A stretch of DNA of 64,000 nt. Origin: Clostridia bacterium (GTDB lineage Bacteria > Bacillota > Clostridia > Christensenellales > Borkfalkiaceae). Below the pieces are notes generated by a model, which ran no database searches, was not told the DNA's origin, and saw only the letters and a program-made list of their open reading frames with translations. Below are positions 51,517 to 59,066 of the stretch, one piece after another. The number at the start of each line of letters is the position of its first letter. The stretch's first letter is position 1. The translations under genes and the position numbers were made by a program. Location of the stretch: contig JAFWBP010000012.1 in NCBI GenBank assembly GCA_017507045.1, positions 124,001-188,000 of the forward strand, in the 5' to 3' direction.

Positions 51517-51740
51517 CAATATCACGAAAAAAAAGTTTGCATTTTTCTTTTTACTTTTTACGCCTCTTTTTTCGCTTTGCCGCTTGCCTCTGCGCCGAAA
51601 CCGTTACCTCCCCCACGGCCGTTTCCTCGGAAAGATCCTTTTTGCAGAAGCTTTTTGCTGGGCGGAAGGCCGTATTAATGCCGTATGCAAGGAAATATCA
51701 CTCATTCAACGCGCTGCCTTACAAGTTCATTTTTTTAATT

Positions 51741-52691
51741 TCAGCTTGATGACACCGTAACGTATTCGCCGCTATCGGCCGATTGGAATACAACGAAGAA
51801 GCCTACCGTGTCTGAAAAAGGGGTAGCGGGAACAAAGCAAGCGTGCTCCCTTATCTCGGCAGGGGGATCGCCGTTTGCCTCCACCGCAACGCATAAAAAT
51901 TTGGGAGTTCCGTTTTCATAGATGATGCCGAGAAGGGCTCCTTCTAAGCTCACCCATTCGGAACAGGGGAAGGCGGTAAGGAGCCGTTCATCCTTTGGCA
52001 ACCGCCGAAAGGCCTCTTCAAGCCTCCCGCGAACGGAGTGATAGTAGGCAAGCGAGCCGCCTGTGCGGAGGAACGGATGAATAGCGCCTTCATCCTTTTC
52101 AGGCCCCGCCCCGCCCTCTTGCGCTTTTTTTGCTCCTTCGCCCTCAAAACCAATTTGCCCATCGCCATTTTCCGTGCCGCTGTAATAATCGGCGTCGGCA
52201 ATCGCTTCGTCATCGTATTTTGCCGCTGCTCTTTCGCGAAAGGAAGGCGCCTCCCCCGCCATGGGTAGGGCGGATTTCGTAGAGCTCTCTTCTTTCTCCT
52301 CTTGCACGGGTGGGGCGTGCTTCTCGCCTTCTGCAAACGCGGCGAGCAGTGCTTCGTACCCTGTGGGCGCGATTCCGCAACTGCCGAACGCCACGGGCTG
52401 TACCTCGCCGCGAATAAAAACAACGAGCGCCGCAAAACCCCCTTTTATGGAGGGTGCTTCCATCACGATGGGAGCGCTTCCCTTGAGTTCGGCAATGAAT
52501 GTGTTTCCATCAATCCAAAGGGCGAGTGCATATCTCCCCTCTTTCAGGGGAGCCACGCCTAAAAGCCGCGGTTTTACGGTGAGCTCCTGCCCCATGCGCT
52601 CGGCATAAATTGCCCCCGAAAGAGCGCTTCCATCCGCCGTGAAGCCCTTTCTTACCTGTTTGAGCACGCATACGCGCTTTTCAAATGACAT
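51741..52691 (-). CDS. Conserved protein of unknown function with acidic linker
   Basis: Not recognised with certainty. The 316-aa product has an N-terminal beta-rich domain (1-120, RKGFTADGSALSGAIYAERM and GRYALALWIDGNTFIAELKG), a long charged, disordered linker (about 122-212), and a C-terminal domain with LAYYHSVRGRLEEAFRRLPK, VSLEGALLGIIYENGTPKFL and TPFSDTVGFFVVFQSADSGE. This C-terminal pattern (a short 'G..YENG.PKFLC' segment, then 'G.W/F.VFQ...G') recalls proteins of unknown function common in Clostridia. GGAG precedes the ATG. No signal peptide or membrane helix. Confidence 0.72.
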   Translation of the reverse strand: MSFEKRVCVLKQVRKGFTADGSALSGAIYAERMGQELTVKPRLLGVAPLKEGRYALALWIDGNTFIAELKGSAPIVMEAPSIKGGFAALVVFIRGEVQPVAFGSCGIAPTGYEALLAAFAEGEKHAPPVQEEKEESSTKSALPMAGEAPSFRERAAAKYDDEAIADADYYSGTENGDGQIGFEGEGAKKAQEGGAGPEKDEGAIHPFLRTGGSLAYYHSVRGRLEEAFRRLPKDERLLTAFPCSEWVSLEGALLGIIYENGTPKFLCVAVEANGDPPAEIREHACFVPATPFSDTVGFFVVFQSADSGEYVTVSSS

Positions 52692-52824
52692 AATAAAAAT
52701 TCTCCTTATTTCCCATTATATCGGGAAACGAGGAGAAAAATCTGTTGAAATATGTCGTTTTATAAAATATATGAAAGAATCTTCTTTCTTTCATAAGAAA
52801 ATTCTCTTTTTCGTACAAAAACTT

Positions 52825-53277
52825 TTAAAAGCGCTTCACGGGAACCCCATGCTCGTTTGCATAGCGCACGGTATAAGCCGTTCCTCCCTTTTCGCGCACA
52901 CAATAGGAGAACACGAGATCAGCCTTATCCACCATATAGCGGTTGCGCGCCAGAAGGCAACCGCGCGTGTATTCCTCGAATAAAACTGTTTTTTCATCGC
53001 ACCATGCAAGCAGGTTGCGATAATTTCTCTTTTCTGCCGCGGAAAATCCGGCAGCTTGCCCCGCATACGGAATACACGCCTCTATACGGACATGGTAGCG
53101 CTGTTTTAGTTCAACCAAACATTCCAGCGCCATAAGATCGAACCCTCGTGCCATACCGCAGCAAAAATACGTGTACCCCTCTTTTATGAGCTCCTCAAGG
53201 GCGTCGTAAAGGGAATTCTTATCGAAATTTTGGGGGATTTCTCGGTGCCCGGAAAGGGCACAACACAGTTCTTTCAT
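52825..53277 (-). CDS. YpsA-like SLOG-family protein (DUF1273)
   Basis: SLOG Rossmann-like nucleotide-binding protein; Bacillus YpsA affects cell division and sugar stress. Seen in 150 aa: CALSGHREIPQ at the N-terminus (the phosphate-binding SGHR), GYTYFCCGMARGFDLMALEC with the GxARGxD motif, the ACIPYAGQAAGF segment, and KADLVFSYCVREKGGTAYTV near the end. The start overlaps the rsmG stop by four bases, implying coupling. It is not DprA-like, since it lacks the long N-terminal SAM. Confidence 0.8.
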   Translation of the reverse strand: MKELCCALSGHREIPQNFDKNSLYDALEELIKEGYTYFCCGMARGFDLMALECLVELKQRYHVRIEACIPYAGQAAGFSAAEKRNYRNLLAWCDEKTVLFEEYTRGCLLARNRYMVDKADLVFSYCVREKGGTAYTVRYANEHGVPVKRF

Positions 53278-53966
53278 ACGAGAGGATTCCTCCGCTCCGC
53301 ACCGTTTCCGCGAGGATATTTCGGCGGCGTCGGCTTTATTTTTTCCGTGATCACGAGCGTTCGCGCCCCAAAGCCTTCGGGCAATTCATAGGGGATAACC
53401 GTGGGCATGCCCCCTCCCAAAGTGATGATTGCCCCCTTTCCATCTGCGAGTTCCCCTTCCGCCCCTTTGTAAGCAACAAACGTGCCGCCCTTCTTTACAA
53501 GGGGTAGGCAGTATTCGGCGAGCGTATTCAAACGGGCAACTGCCCGTGCGCAGCAAACATCAAATTTTTCCCGATACAAAGCATCCTTTCCCACTTCCTC
53601 TGCCCTTGCGTGAAGAACTTCCGCTTTAAGCCCGAGCGCGCGGCAGACGGTACGCAAAAACTCACACTTTTTTCCCGTGCTTTCAATGAGTGTGAAGGTG
53701 AGATCCTCCCGTGCGATCATAAGAGGAATGGAAGGAAATCCTGCTCCAGAGCCCACTTCCACAACTTTTTTTCCATGAGGAAAGAATTCTTCTCCGGCGA
53801 GAGAATCGAGAAAGTGCTTAAAATAAACCTATCTTTCTTCCGTAATGGCAGTAAGGTTAAAGCGTGCATTGTATTCGAGAAGCAAGCGGTAAAACTCGTG
53901 AAACTTCTCCTTCTGCCTAGAATATATGCTTTCTATCTTTCCAAAATCCGGTTTTCTTTCATTCAT
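53274..53966 (-). pseudogene. rsmG: rsmG (16S rRNA m7G527 methyltransferase) interrupted by an in-frame TAG
   Basis: The family methylates G527 of 16S rRNA. From ATG 53966 the frame reads 45 codons of normal RsmG N-terminus (FHEFYRLLLEYNARFNLTAI, TEER), then TAG at 53829-53831, then continues in the same frame with VYFKHFLDSLAGEEFFPHGK, VVEVGSGAGFPSIP (SAM site) and the rest to a stop at 53274. Total 231 codons fits the family (Bacillus about 239 aa). Other genes here end with TAG (the desulfurase, yidD, the XRE gene), so TAG is an ordinary stop. There is no clear reinitiation site after it. A nonsense mutation, an assembly error or programmed readthrough all remain possible. Confidence 0.75.
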
Positions 53967-53972
53967 ATTTCC

Positions 53973-54001
53973 ATTATAGCACAAAAATATTTTTTCCGCA
54001 A
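53973..54001 (-). promoter_or_regulatory. SigmaA promoter of rsmG, leaderless arrangement
   Basis: On the minus strand TTGCGG (53996-54001), a 17-base spacer and TATAAT (53973-53978, with TGC extended -10). The ATG follows six bases after the -10, so the predicted +1 is the start codon and no Shine-Dalgarno exists. Confidence 0.65.
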
Positions 54002-54160
54002 CCTTCTATGCAGAATGATAACCAATGTTTCCACATTGTGGAATTCACTATGGACAAGTTTTCATTCTTTTCTTTTTCTGAACCATCCTCCAAGAAGAGC
54101 TTTATTTTTTTCATTTTACCCGCTGTTGATATCCTTTCTTTTTCCACGTTTCTCCCTTCT

Positions 54161-54169
54161 TCATCCACA
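54161..54169 (+). other. DnaA box, one mismatch
   Basis: TCATCCACA versus consensus TTATCCACA. Confidence 0.4.
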
Positions 54170-54221
54170 TACTCTCCACAAGGAAAAGTTTCTTCCTTTT
54201 TCTGAAAACAAAGAAAAACAC

Positions 54222-54250
54222 TTGAACTTTTTCCTATTTTAAGCTATAAT
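54222..54250 (+). promoter_or_regulatory. SigmaA promoter of dnaN
   Basis: TTGAAC (54222-54227), 17-base spacer, TATAAT (54245-54250). The transcript would have about 190 bases of leader containing the DnaA box at 54278, so DnaA binding could repress dnaN. Confidence 0.7.
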
Positions 54251-54277
54251 ATAGGTAACGTGCGCGAAAGCGCGCAG

Positions 54278-54286
54278 TTATCCACA
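54278..54286 (+). other. Consensus DnaA box
   Basis: TTATCCACA, an exact match to the bacterial DnaA box, in the dnaN leader. Confidence 0.75.
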
Positions 54287-54447
54287 CCTTCCACATCCCT
54301 ATTACTATTATTAAATTATATATTTATATAATCCATCATGGGAAAAACCCTTCCCACGGGGAAAATTCTTTGTAAGGGATGAAGTGAAATCCCAAAAAAA
54401 AGTGCGATTTCACAATGCAATAACCACCTGTTGAATGGAGGAAAACT

Positions 54448-55542
54448 ATGAAATTTGTATGCGACGGGCTCACCCTTTCGGAAGCGGTGATGAAAGTATC
54501 GAAGGCATGCGCAGTTCGCACCACGGCGCCGATCATGGAATGCATCAAGATAACGGCGACGGTTGATGAGATTTCTTTGCTTGCAACGGATGGAGAAATT
54601 TCCATTCGCAAACAATTTAAGGCAGAAGTTCTTGAAGAGGGTGAAATTTGCGTACCGGGAAAGCTGTTTGCGGATTTTTCTTCCAAACTGATGGGTGAGG
54701 AGATTTGTCTTGCAACGGGAGAAAGAGGCGTGGAGATCAAATACCGCGATTCAGTTTCCTATATGCAAGCGCTTGCGGCAGAGGATTTTCCGAAGATTGA
54801 TCTTGAGATCGGAGAAAATTCCTTCGTTATGAAACAAGAGAATCTTAAGCGCGTAATTTCAGAGACGACCTTCTGCTGCGCGCAGGATGAATCGCGCCCC
54901 GTTCTCAAAGGGTGCCTTATGGTTTTTGAAAACGGACTTGAGGTGATCGCGCTCGATGGATACCGCCTCGCCCTTTCCTGGGCTGAGGTAGTTGCAAAGA
55001 GCGAAGAGTGCAGTATTATATGCCCGGCGCGCACGCTCACGGAAATTTCCCGTATGCTTACGGGTGAGGGAGAGATCATTCTCTATACGAAGGGAGGAAT
55101 GCTTCTCGTTTCCAGCGAGGGGCTCACGATTGTTTCGCGGCTCTATCAGGGCGATTTCATTAAAAAGGAATCGGTAATTCCAAACAGTTTTACAACTACG
55201 GTAACGCTTCGCCGAGCGGAAATCGTTGCAAGTGCCGAGCGCGCCGCCATTTTCAACCGCGGCGATAAAAACAATCTCGTAACCCTTGATATAGGAACGG
55301 CAGGCGTGAAAATAACTTCTGTATCCGATTACGGCAACGTTTCAGAGGTGGTGGATGCGGAAGTGGAAGGGCGTGAGCTCGTGATCTCCATGAATGCAAA
55401 GTTCCTCTTAGATGCGCTTCGCGCACTCGATGATGAAAAGATCGTGATTTCCTTTAATGGAGCAATTTCTCCCTTTATTTTGCAAAATAAAGAGGAAAAG
55501 CACAGCTTGTATCTCATTTTGCCTGTGAGAAACGCCGCATAA
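54448..55542 (+). CDS. dnaN: DNA polymerase III sliding clamp (beta subunit)
   Basis: Ring-shaped processivity clamp. Seen in 364 aa: three similar clamp domains, with LLATDGEISIRKQFKAEVLE, VRTTAPIMECIKI, the second-domain DESRPVLKGCLMVFENGLEV and ALDGYRLALSWAEV, and the C-terminal YLILPVRNAA (family ending LMPVR). GGAGG lies six bases before the ATG. In most Bacillota dnaA precedes dnaN; here the upstream neighbour is the divergent rsmG and the downstream neighbour is rpmH. Confidence 0.97.
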   Translation: MKFVCDGLTLSEAVMKVSKACAVRTTAPIMECIKITATVDEISLLATDGEISIRKQFKAEVLEEGEICVPGKLFADFSSKLMGEEICLATGERGVEIKYRDSVSYMQALAAEDFPKIDLEIGENSFVMKQENLKRVISETTFCCAQDESRPVLKGCLMVFENGLEVIALDGYRLALSWAEVVAKSEECSIICPARTLTEISRMLTGEGEIILYTKGGMLLVSSEGLTIVSRLYQGDFIKKESVIPNSFTTTVTLRRAEIVASAERAAIFNRGDKNNLVTLDIGTAGVKITSVSDYGNVSEVVDAEVEGRELVISMNAKFLLDALRALDDEKIVISFNGAISPFILQNKEEKHSLYLILPVRNAA

Positions 55543-55546
55543 TTGC

Positions 55547-55575
55547 TTGACGGAAATTTACAAAACCCTTATAAT
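55547..55575 (+). promoter_or_regulatory. SigmaA promoter of rpmH-rnpA
   Basis: TTGACG (55547-55552), 17-base spacer, TATAAT (55570-55575), starting right after the dnaN stop. Confidence 0.85.
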
Positions 55576-55652
55576 CATTGAAGTACAGGGGAGAAGCTCT
55601 TTGAAAAAGGAGTTTCTCTATCGTAAAAAATAACCTTTTAGGAGTAATAAAA

Positions 55653-55787
55653 ATGAAAAGAACGTATCAGCCCAAGAAGAGACAGAGAAGCAAAGTTCAC
55701 GGATTCCGCAAGAGAATGGCATCCGCCGGCGGCAGAAATGTGCTCAAGAGAAGAAGAAACAAGGGCAGAAAGCACATCTCCGCGTGA
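55653..55787 (+). CDS. rpmH: 50S ribosomal protein L34
   Basis: 44-aa very basic ribosomal protein read directly from the sequence: [20 protein letters not shown] at the start, [20 protein letters not shown] in the second half, ending HISA. AGGAG lies nine bases before the ATG. It heads the conserved rpmH-rnpA-yidD-yidC-jag cluster, and the rnpA start is seven bases after its stop. Confidence 0.97.
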   Translation: MKRTYQPKKRQRSKVHGFRKRMASAGGRNVLKRRRNKGRKHISA

Positions 55788-55794
55788 GTGTAGC

Positions 55795-56127
55795 ATGAAG
55801 TATCTGCGCCTGAAAAAGGCGAAACAAATCACAGCCACGTTGAAGGCGGGAAAGCGAATTTTTGAAGAATCGCTTTCCCTCATCTATCTACCTGCAAAAA
55901 AGCTTTCAATGGCGGTGTGTGTTGGGAAAAAGTACGGAAAGAGCGTGCAAAGAAACCGCATTAAGCGGCTTCTCCGCGAGGCGTTCCGCACGAGCGAAGC
56001 AGGGATAAAACCCTGCACCGTACTGCTCATCCCAAAGGTGGCGCAAAGCTATTCGTATGCCGCCTTTCGGCGCGATATCTCTAAAATCCTCGGAAAGGAA
56101 AAGCTCATTGAAACTCAGCATGATTGA
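55795..56127 (+). CDS. rnpA: Ribonuclease P protein component
   Basis: Protein cofactor of RNase P, which matures the 5' ends of tRNAs. Seen in 110 aa: LRLKKAKQITATLKAGKRIF near the N-terminus, the basic helix KSVQRNRIKRLLREAFRTSE with the RNR signature, and LLIPKVAQSYSYAAFRRDIS. The ATG at 55795 sits seven bases after rpmH; the frame stays open upstream but inside rpmH. Its end overlaps the yidD start by eight bases. Confidence 0.96.
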   Translation: MKYLRLKKAKQITATLKAGKRIFEESLSLIYLPAKKLSMAVCVGKKYGKSVQRNRIKRLLREAFRTSEAGIKPCTVLLIPKVAQSYSYAAFRRDISKILGKEKLIETQHD

Positions 56128-56410
56128 TCTCATTGCCGCCAACAGGCGGTATCTTCGTCGTACGGTGTTCAAGCCGTACCTTCGGGGGCTATGTATCATG
56201 ATGATCGTTTTCTATCAAAAGCACCTATCCCGGCATACCTGCCTATACCGGCCCACCTGCTCTGAATACACGAAGCGCTGCATTAACAATTGGGGAATTC
56301 TTATAGGAATTCTTTTGGGGATCTGGCGCATTTTGCGCTGTAACCCCCTTTCAAAGGGAGGATTTGATCCTGCCCCGGAATTTTTTTGGAGAGCACGCTG
56401 GCTTGTATAG
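56120..56410 (+). CDS. yidD: YidD membrane protein insertion efficiency factor
   Basis: Small amphipathic protein thought to help YidC insert proteins. Seen in 96 aa: IVFYQKHLSRHTCLYRPTCS, the hallmark pattern YxxTCSEY, and the motif RILRCNPLSKGGFDPAPEFF. The core has no long membrane helix except the first half. Two starts are possible: the ATG at 56120, overlapping the rnpA stop, or a TTG at 56108 with GGAA eight bases upstream. The N-terminal 20 residues are longer than in most YidD. It ends with TAG. Confidence 0.9.
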   Translation: MIDLIAANRRYLRRTVFKPYLRGLCIMMIVFYQKHLSRHTCLYRPTCSEYTKRCINNWGILIGILLGIWRILRCNPLSKGGFDPAPEFFWRARWLV

Positions 56411-56467
56411 AAAACCCTGAAAAGGGAAAAGACTCGGCAAATTATAACCGAATCAAAAGGAAAAAAA

Positions 56468-57853
56468 ATGATACAATCACTCTTAAGCGCAGTTGATTTT
56501 AACCTGTTGCCGCAGGGATATGAGATCGGGCTGGATTGGCTCGGTCAGTTTACGCGTATGATCATTGAAGGCGTTGGTATCGCCGGCCTTGGCATCATCG
56601 TCTTTACTCTTGTTCTGAAGGCGATCACGCTTCCCTTCGATATCTATCAGCGCGTGAAAATGCGCAAACAGAATCTTATCATGCGGAGCATGAAAGAAGA
56701 TCTTGATAAATTGCAAAAGCAGTTTGCTAACGATAAGGATATGTATAACCGCAAAATGTCGGAGTTATACAAAAAGAACGGTTACGGTATGCTCGGTGCT
56801 TGCCTGCCTATGATCCTCTCCCTTGTGATCCTTATCGTTGCCTTCCAGGGATTCAGAACGTATTCTCAGTTCGCGAATCTGGATATCTTCGTAGGTATGT
56901 CGGAATCATACAACAGTGCCATTCTCGAACATGGTGTGGACGGAATCGATTATCAGCTCACAGGAGAGGATTCCATCACCTTTGAAGAGGGCAAAAGTTG
57001 GCAGGAAGAGGACATCATTTACAAGATGTATACGCACGAAAGCGGAAGCCGCTATATGGAAGTGCGCTCGGCACAAGCAACCGATTATCTCTTCTATATC
57101 TATAACCTCGAAGCGGAAACGGTTGAACGCGAATATCAGCTTGATACGGATGCGCTCTACACACTCCTTCCCGCTGAGCAGAAGGCGGCAGTGGATGAGG
57201 CGCATACGGCCAAAGATGAAACGGCGGAACGTGCAGTTTATACAGCATACGTTGTGAAAACGGGTGCAACGGAAGCAAAGAAATATTACAATGATAACAG
57301 CCCCAACTTCTTATGGGTGAAAAACGTGTGGTATCCCGATGTTTCCTACAATCACCCCATTCCCGATTATTCGACCTTCTCAAGCCAACTTAACGTGACG
57401 GTTACCCTGCAAAACGGGGAGAAGGCACAACTTACGACGGTGCTTACAGAAGCGCTCTATCGCGATCTCACCTCTGAACTCACGGAAGAAAAGAGCGAGG
57501 CAAACGGGTATTTTATTCTCATCGTTCTCTCGATCGGCTTTATGCTTCTTTCGCAGTTTATCGTGATGCGTAGCCAGAAGGATACCGAAAAGTACCAGAC
57601 GGTGGACGGTCAGGCGGGCGGCCAGAAGATGATGCTCGTAATCATGCCCCTCATTTACGGCATATTTGCGTTTACAATGAGTGCGGCGTTCAGTATTTAT
57701 ATGACGATGTCCAGCGTCATCGCCCTTATTACAACGGTGCTTTCAAACCTCATCATCGGCAAAATGTACGATAAGAAAGAGGAAGAGGAAGTAAAAAAGC
57801 AATACGGCAGAACGTACGCTTGGATGAAGAAAGACGACGGCAGTAAGAAATAA
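56468..57853 (+). CDS. yidC: YidC/SpoIIIJ-type membrane protein insertase
   Basis: Inserts and folds membrane proteins alone or with SecYEG. Seen in 461 aa: a first membrane segment at about 27-51 (MIIEGVGIAGLGIIVFTLVL, then KAITLPFDIYQRVKMRKQNL, the typical cytoplasmic loop), a second segment GACLPMILSLVILIVAFQGF, a long extracytoplasmic domain (about 130-335) inserted where the family is usually short, and two to three membrane helices from about 345 onward. AAGGA lies upstream of the ATG. No lipoprotein Cys is visible at the N-terminus. The large insertion between helices is unusual and may be lineage-specific. Confidence 0.92.
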   Translation: MIQSLLSAVDFNLLPQGYEIGLDWLGQFTRMIIEGVGIAGLGIIVFTLVLKAITLPFDIYQRVKMRKQNLIMRSMKEDLDKLQKQFANDKDMYNRKMSELYKKNGYGMLGACLPMILSLVILIVAFQGFRTYSQFANLDIFVGMSESYNSAILEHGVDGIDYQLTGEDSITFEEGKSWQEEDIIYKMYTHESGSRYMEVRSAQATDYLFYIYNLEAETVEREYQLDTDALYTLLPAEQKAAVDEAHTAKDETAERAVYTAYVVKTGATEAKKYYNDNSPNFLWVKNVWYPDVSYNHPIPDYSTFSSQLNVTVTLQNGEKAQLTTVLTEALYRDLTSELTEEKSEANGYFILIVLSIGFMLLSQFIVMRSQKDTEKYQTVDGQAGGQKMMLVIMPLIYGIFAFTMSAAFSIYMTMSSVIALITTVLSNLIIGKMYDKKEEEEVKKQYGRTYAWMKKDDGSKK

Positions 57854-57854
57854 T

Positions 57855-57873
57855 AGCGCCACAAAGAGGCGCT
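57855..57873 (+). other. Hairpin in the yidC-jag gap
   Basis: Stem AGCGCC / GGCGCT with a 7-base loop and no T run. Possibly an mRNA processing or partial attenuation element. Confidence 0.4.
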
Positions 57874-57934
57874 CCCTGAAAGAGAGTGCAGAGCGATTTG
57901 TTGTAGAACATTAGAATTAATAGAAGGTAAAATT

Positions 57935-58849
57935 ATGGTATTTCAAGCGAAAACAGTGGAAGAGGCAATTGCGCAAGGCCTGAAAGAATTAAACATTATA
58001 AGAGAGGATGCGGAAATCACCGTTCTTGAACAGGGCAAAAGAGGCATTCTCGGCTTCGGTGCCGTTCCTGCAAAGGTGGAGATCACTGCGAAGGTGAAGC
58101 TTACCGATGGTCAGCGCGCAGAGAAGTTTTTGGAGGGGCTCTTCCCCCTGCTCGGCGCAGAGGTAACGCCCGTGCTTGCCGATGAGGAGGAGAAGATCGT
58201 AATCAACCTCGAAGGAGATGCGAAGGGCATTATCGGAAGGCGCGGAGAGGTGATCGATGCCGTGCAGACGCTTGCAGGCGCGGTTGCGAATACGGGCAGA
58301 AAGGAATATAAGCGCGTCGTCGTAGATTGCGGCAATTATCGCGAAGAGCGCGAGGAGACGTTGAAGCGGGTTGCCCAAAAAATGGCAGCCAAAGCTGTTC
58401 GCATCGGGAAGAGAGTACGCCTCGAGCCGATGAACCCCTATGAAAGAAGAATCATCCACGCAGCACTCATTGAGAACACGGAGGTTACAACCAAGAGCGA
58501 GGGCAGAGAACCTGCAAGATACGTTGTGATCACGCCGAAGAATATGAAAAACGAAAAGCACGGTGAAAGAGGCGGTAAGGGAAGATACGGAGAAAAGCGC
58601 GGCGGAAGAGATGGCCGTGGCAATCGAGGTGATCGAGGTGGCAGAAAGCCGTATCCGAAGCGTGAGCTCCCCTCGGAAGCAACGCCCGAAACGAGCGGAA
58701 CGAGCCTTGGAAGCGGCACAACGCCCGGTTACAAGAAAGGCGGATTCACCGGTTTCTTCGGAACCTATCTCGGCAAAGCGGAAGAAGAAACGCCCGTTAT
58801 GACGGAAAATGTGGCACCCATGCCCGAAACCGATGGCAACGAAGAATAA
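57935..58849 (+). CDS. jag: Jag/KhpB RNA-binding protein
   Basis: KH-R3H RNA-binding protein linked to cell elongation and RNA control. Seen in 304 aa: the Jag_N domain VFQAKTVEEAIAQGLKELNI to about 50, the KH loop GIIGRRGEVIDAVQTLAGAV, and the R3H motif region LKRVAQKMAAKAVRIGKRVR and LEPMNPYERRIIHAALIENT. The C-terminus (about 205-300) is a Gly/Arg/Lys-rich tail (GERGGKGRYGEKRGGRDGRG) followed by an acidic end. The RGG-type tail is longer than in Bacillus KhpB (about 208 aa) and may add RNA binding. AAGG lies before the ATG. Confidence 0.94.
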   Translation: MVFQAKTVEEAIAQGLKELNIIREDAEITVLEQGKRGILGFGAVPAKVEITAKVKLTDGQRAEKFLEGLFPLLGAEVTPVLADEEEKIVINLEGDAKGIIGRRGEVIDAVQTLAGAVANTGRKEYKRVVVDCGNYREEREETLKRVAQKMAAKAVRIGKRVRLEPMNPYERRIIHAALIENTEVTTKSEGREPARYVVITPKNMKNEKHGERGGKGRYGEKRGGRDGRGNRGDRGGRKPYPKRELPSEATPETSGTSLGSGTTPGYKKGGFTGFFGTYLGKAEEETPVMTENVAPMPETDGNEE

Positions 58850-58914
58850 GGAAACCATAGATAAAAAGCAACGCAAAAAGAGAGTTTCCACAAGAGAGGA
58901 GAATTAATTTTATA

Positions 58915-58944
58915 AAAACTCGGCTTGAAAACAAGCCGAGTTTT
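58915..58944 (+). terminator. Intrinsic terminator after jag
   Basis: A 13-bp perfect stem AAAACTCGGCTTG / CAAGCCGAGTTTT with AAAA loop, then two more T residues. Confidence 0.9.
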
Positions 58945-59007
58945 TTCACGCAAAACACGCTCCACTACAAAAAAGAATTTAACGGAGAGATAGCAACAGC
59001 GAGTTGC

Positions 59008-59036
59008 TTGTCAATGCCGAAAGCCCGTGATATAAT
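59008..59036 (+). promoter_or_regulatory. SigmaA promoter of the XRE-type gene
   Basis: TTGTCA (59008-59013), 17-base spacer, TATAAT (59031-59036). Confidence 0.75.
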
Positions 59037-59066
59037 ATAATCACAACGAACGAAGGTGGTGATTTT

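Larger units (their letters stand above)
53967..54447. other. oriC: Candidate chromosomal origin region (480-base gap before dnaN)
   Basis: AT-rich divergent gap between rsmG (minus) and dnaN (plus), where gene orientation across the window switches from mostly minus to mostly plus. It holds a consensus DnaA box (54278-54286), a one-mismatch copy (54161-54169), weaker CCACA-containing copies, and a very AT-rich stretch at about 54301-54332 that could be the unwinding element. There is no dnaA gene beside it. A hairpin TGCGCG-AAA-GCGCGCA sits at about 54260-54275. Confidence 0.6.

Noticed and set aside
53829-53831. Genome-wide reassignment of TAG
   Set aside because: Several normal genes here (desulfurase at 1596, yidD at 56408, XRE at 59724) end with TAG.
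53610-54242. Plus-strand frame spanning rsmG end and the origin gap
   Set aside because: Phe/Leu-rich from AT-rich DNA, overlaps rsmG and DnaA-box region; no ribosome site.
55738-55794. Extended rnpA start inside rpmH
   Set aside because: The upstream 19 codons lie within the rpmH coding frame; the ATG at 55795 gives family length.
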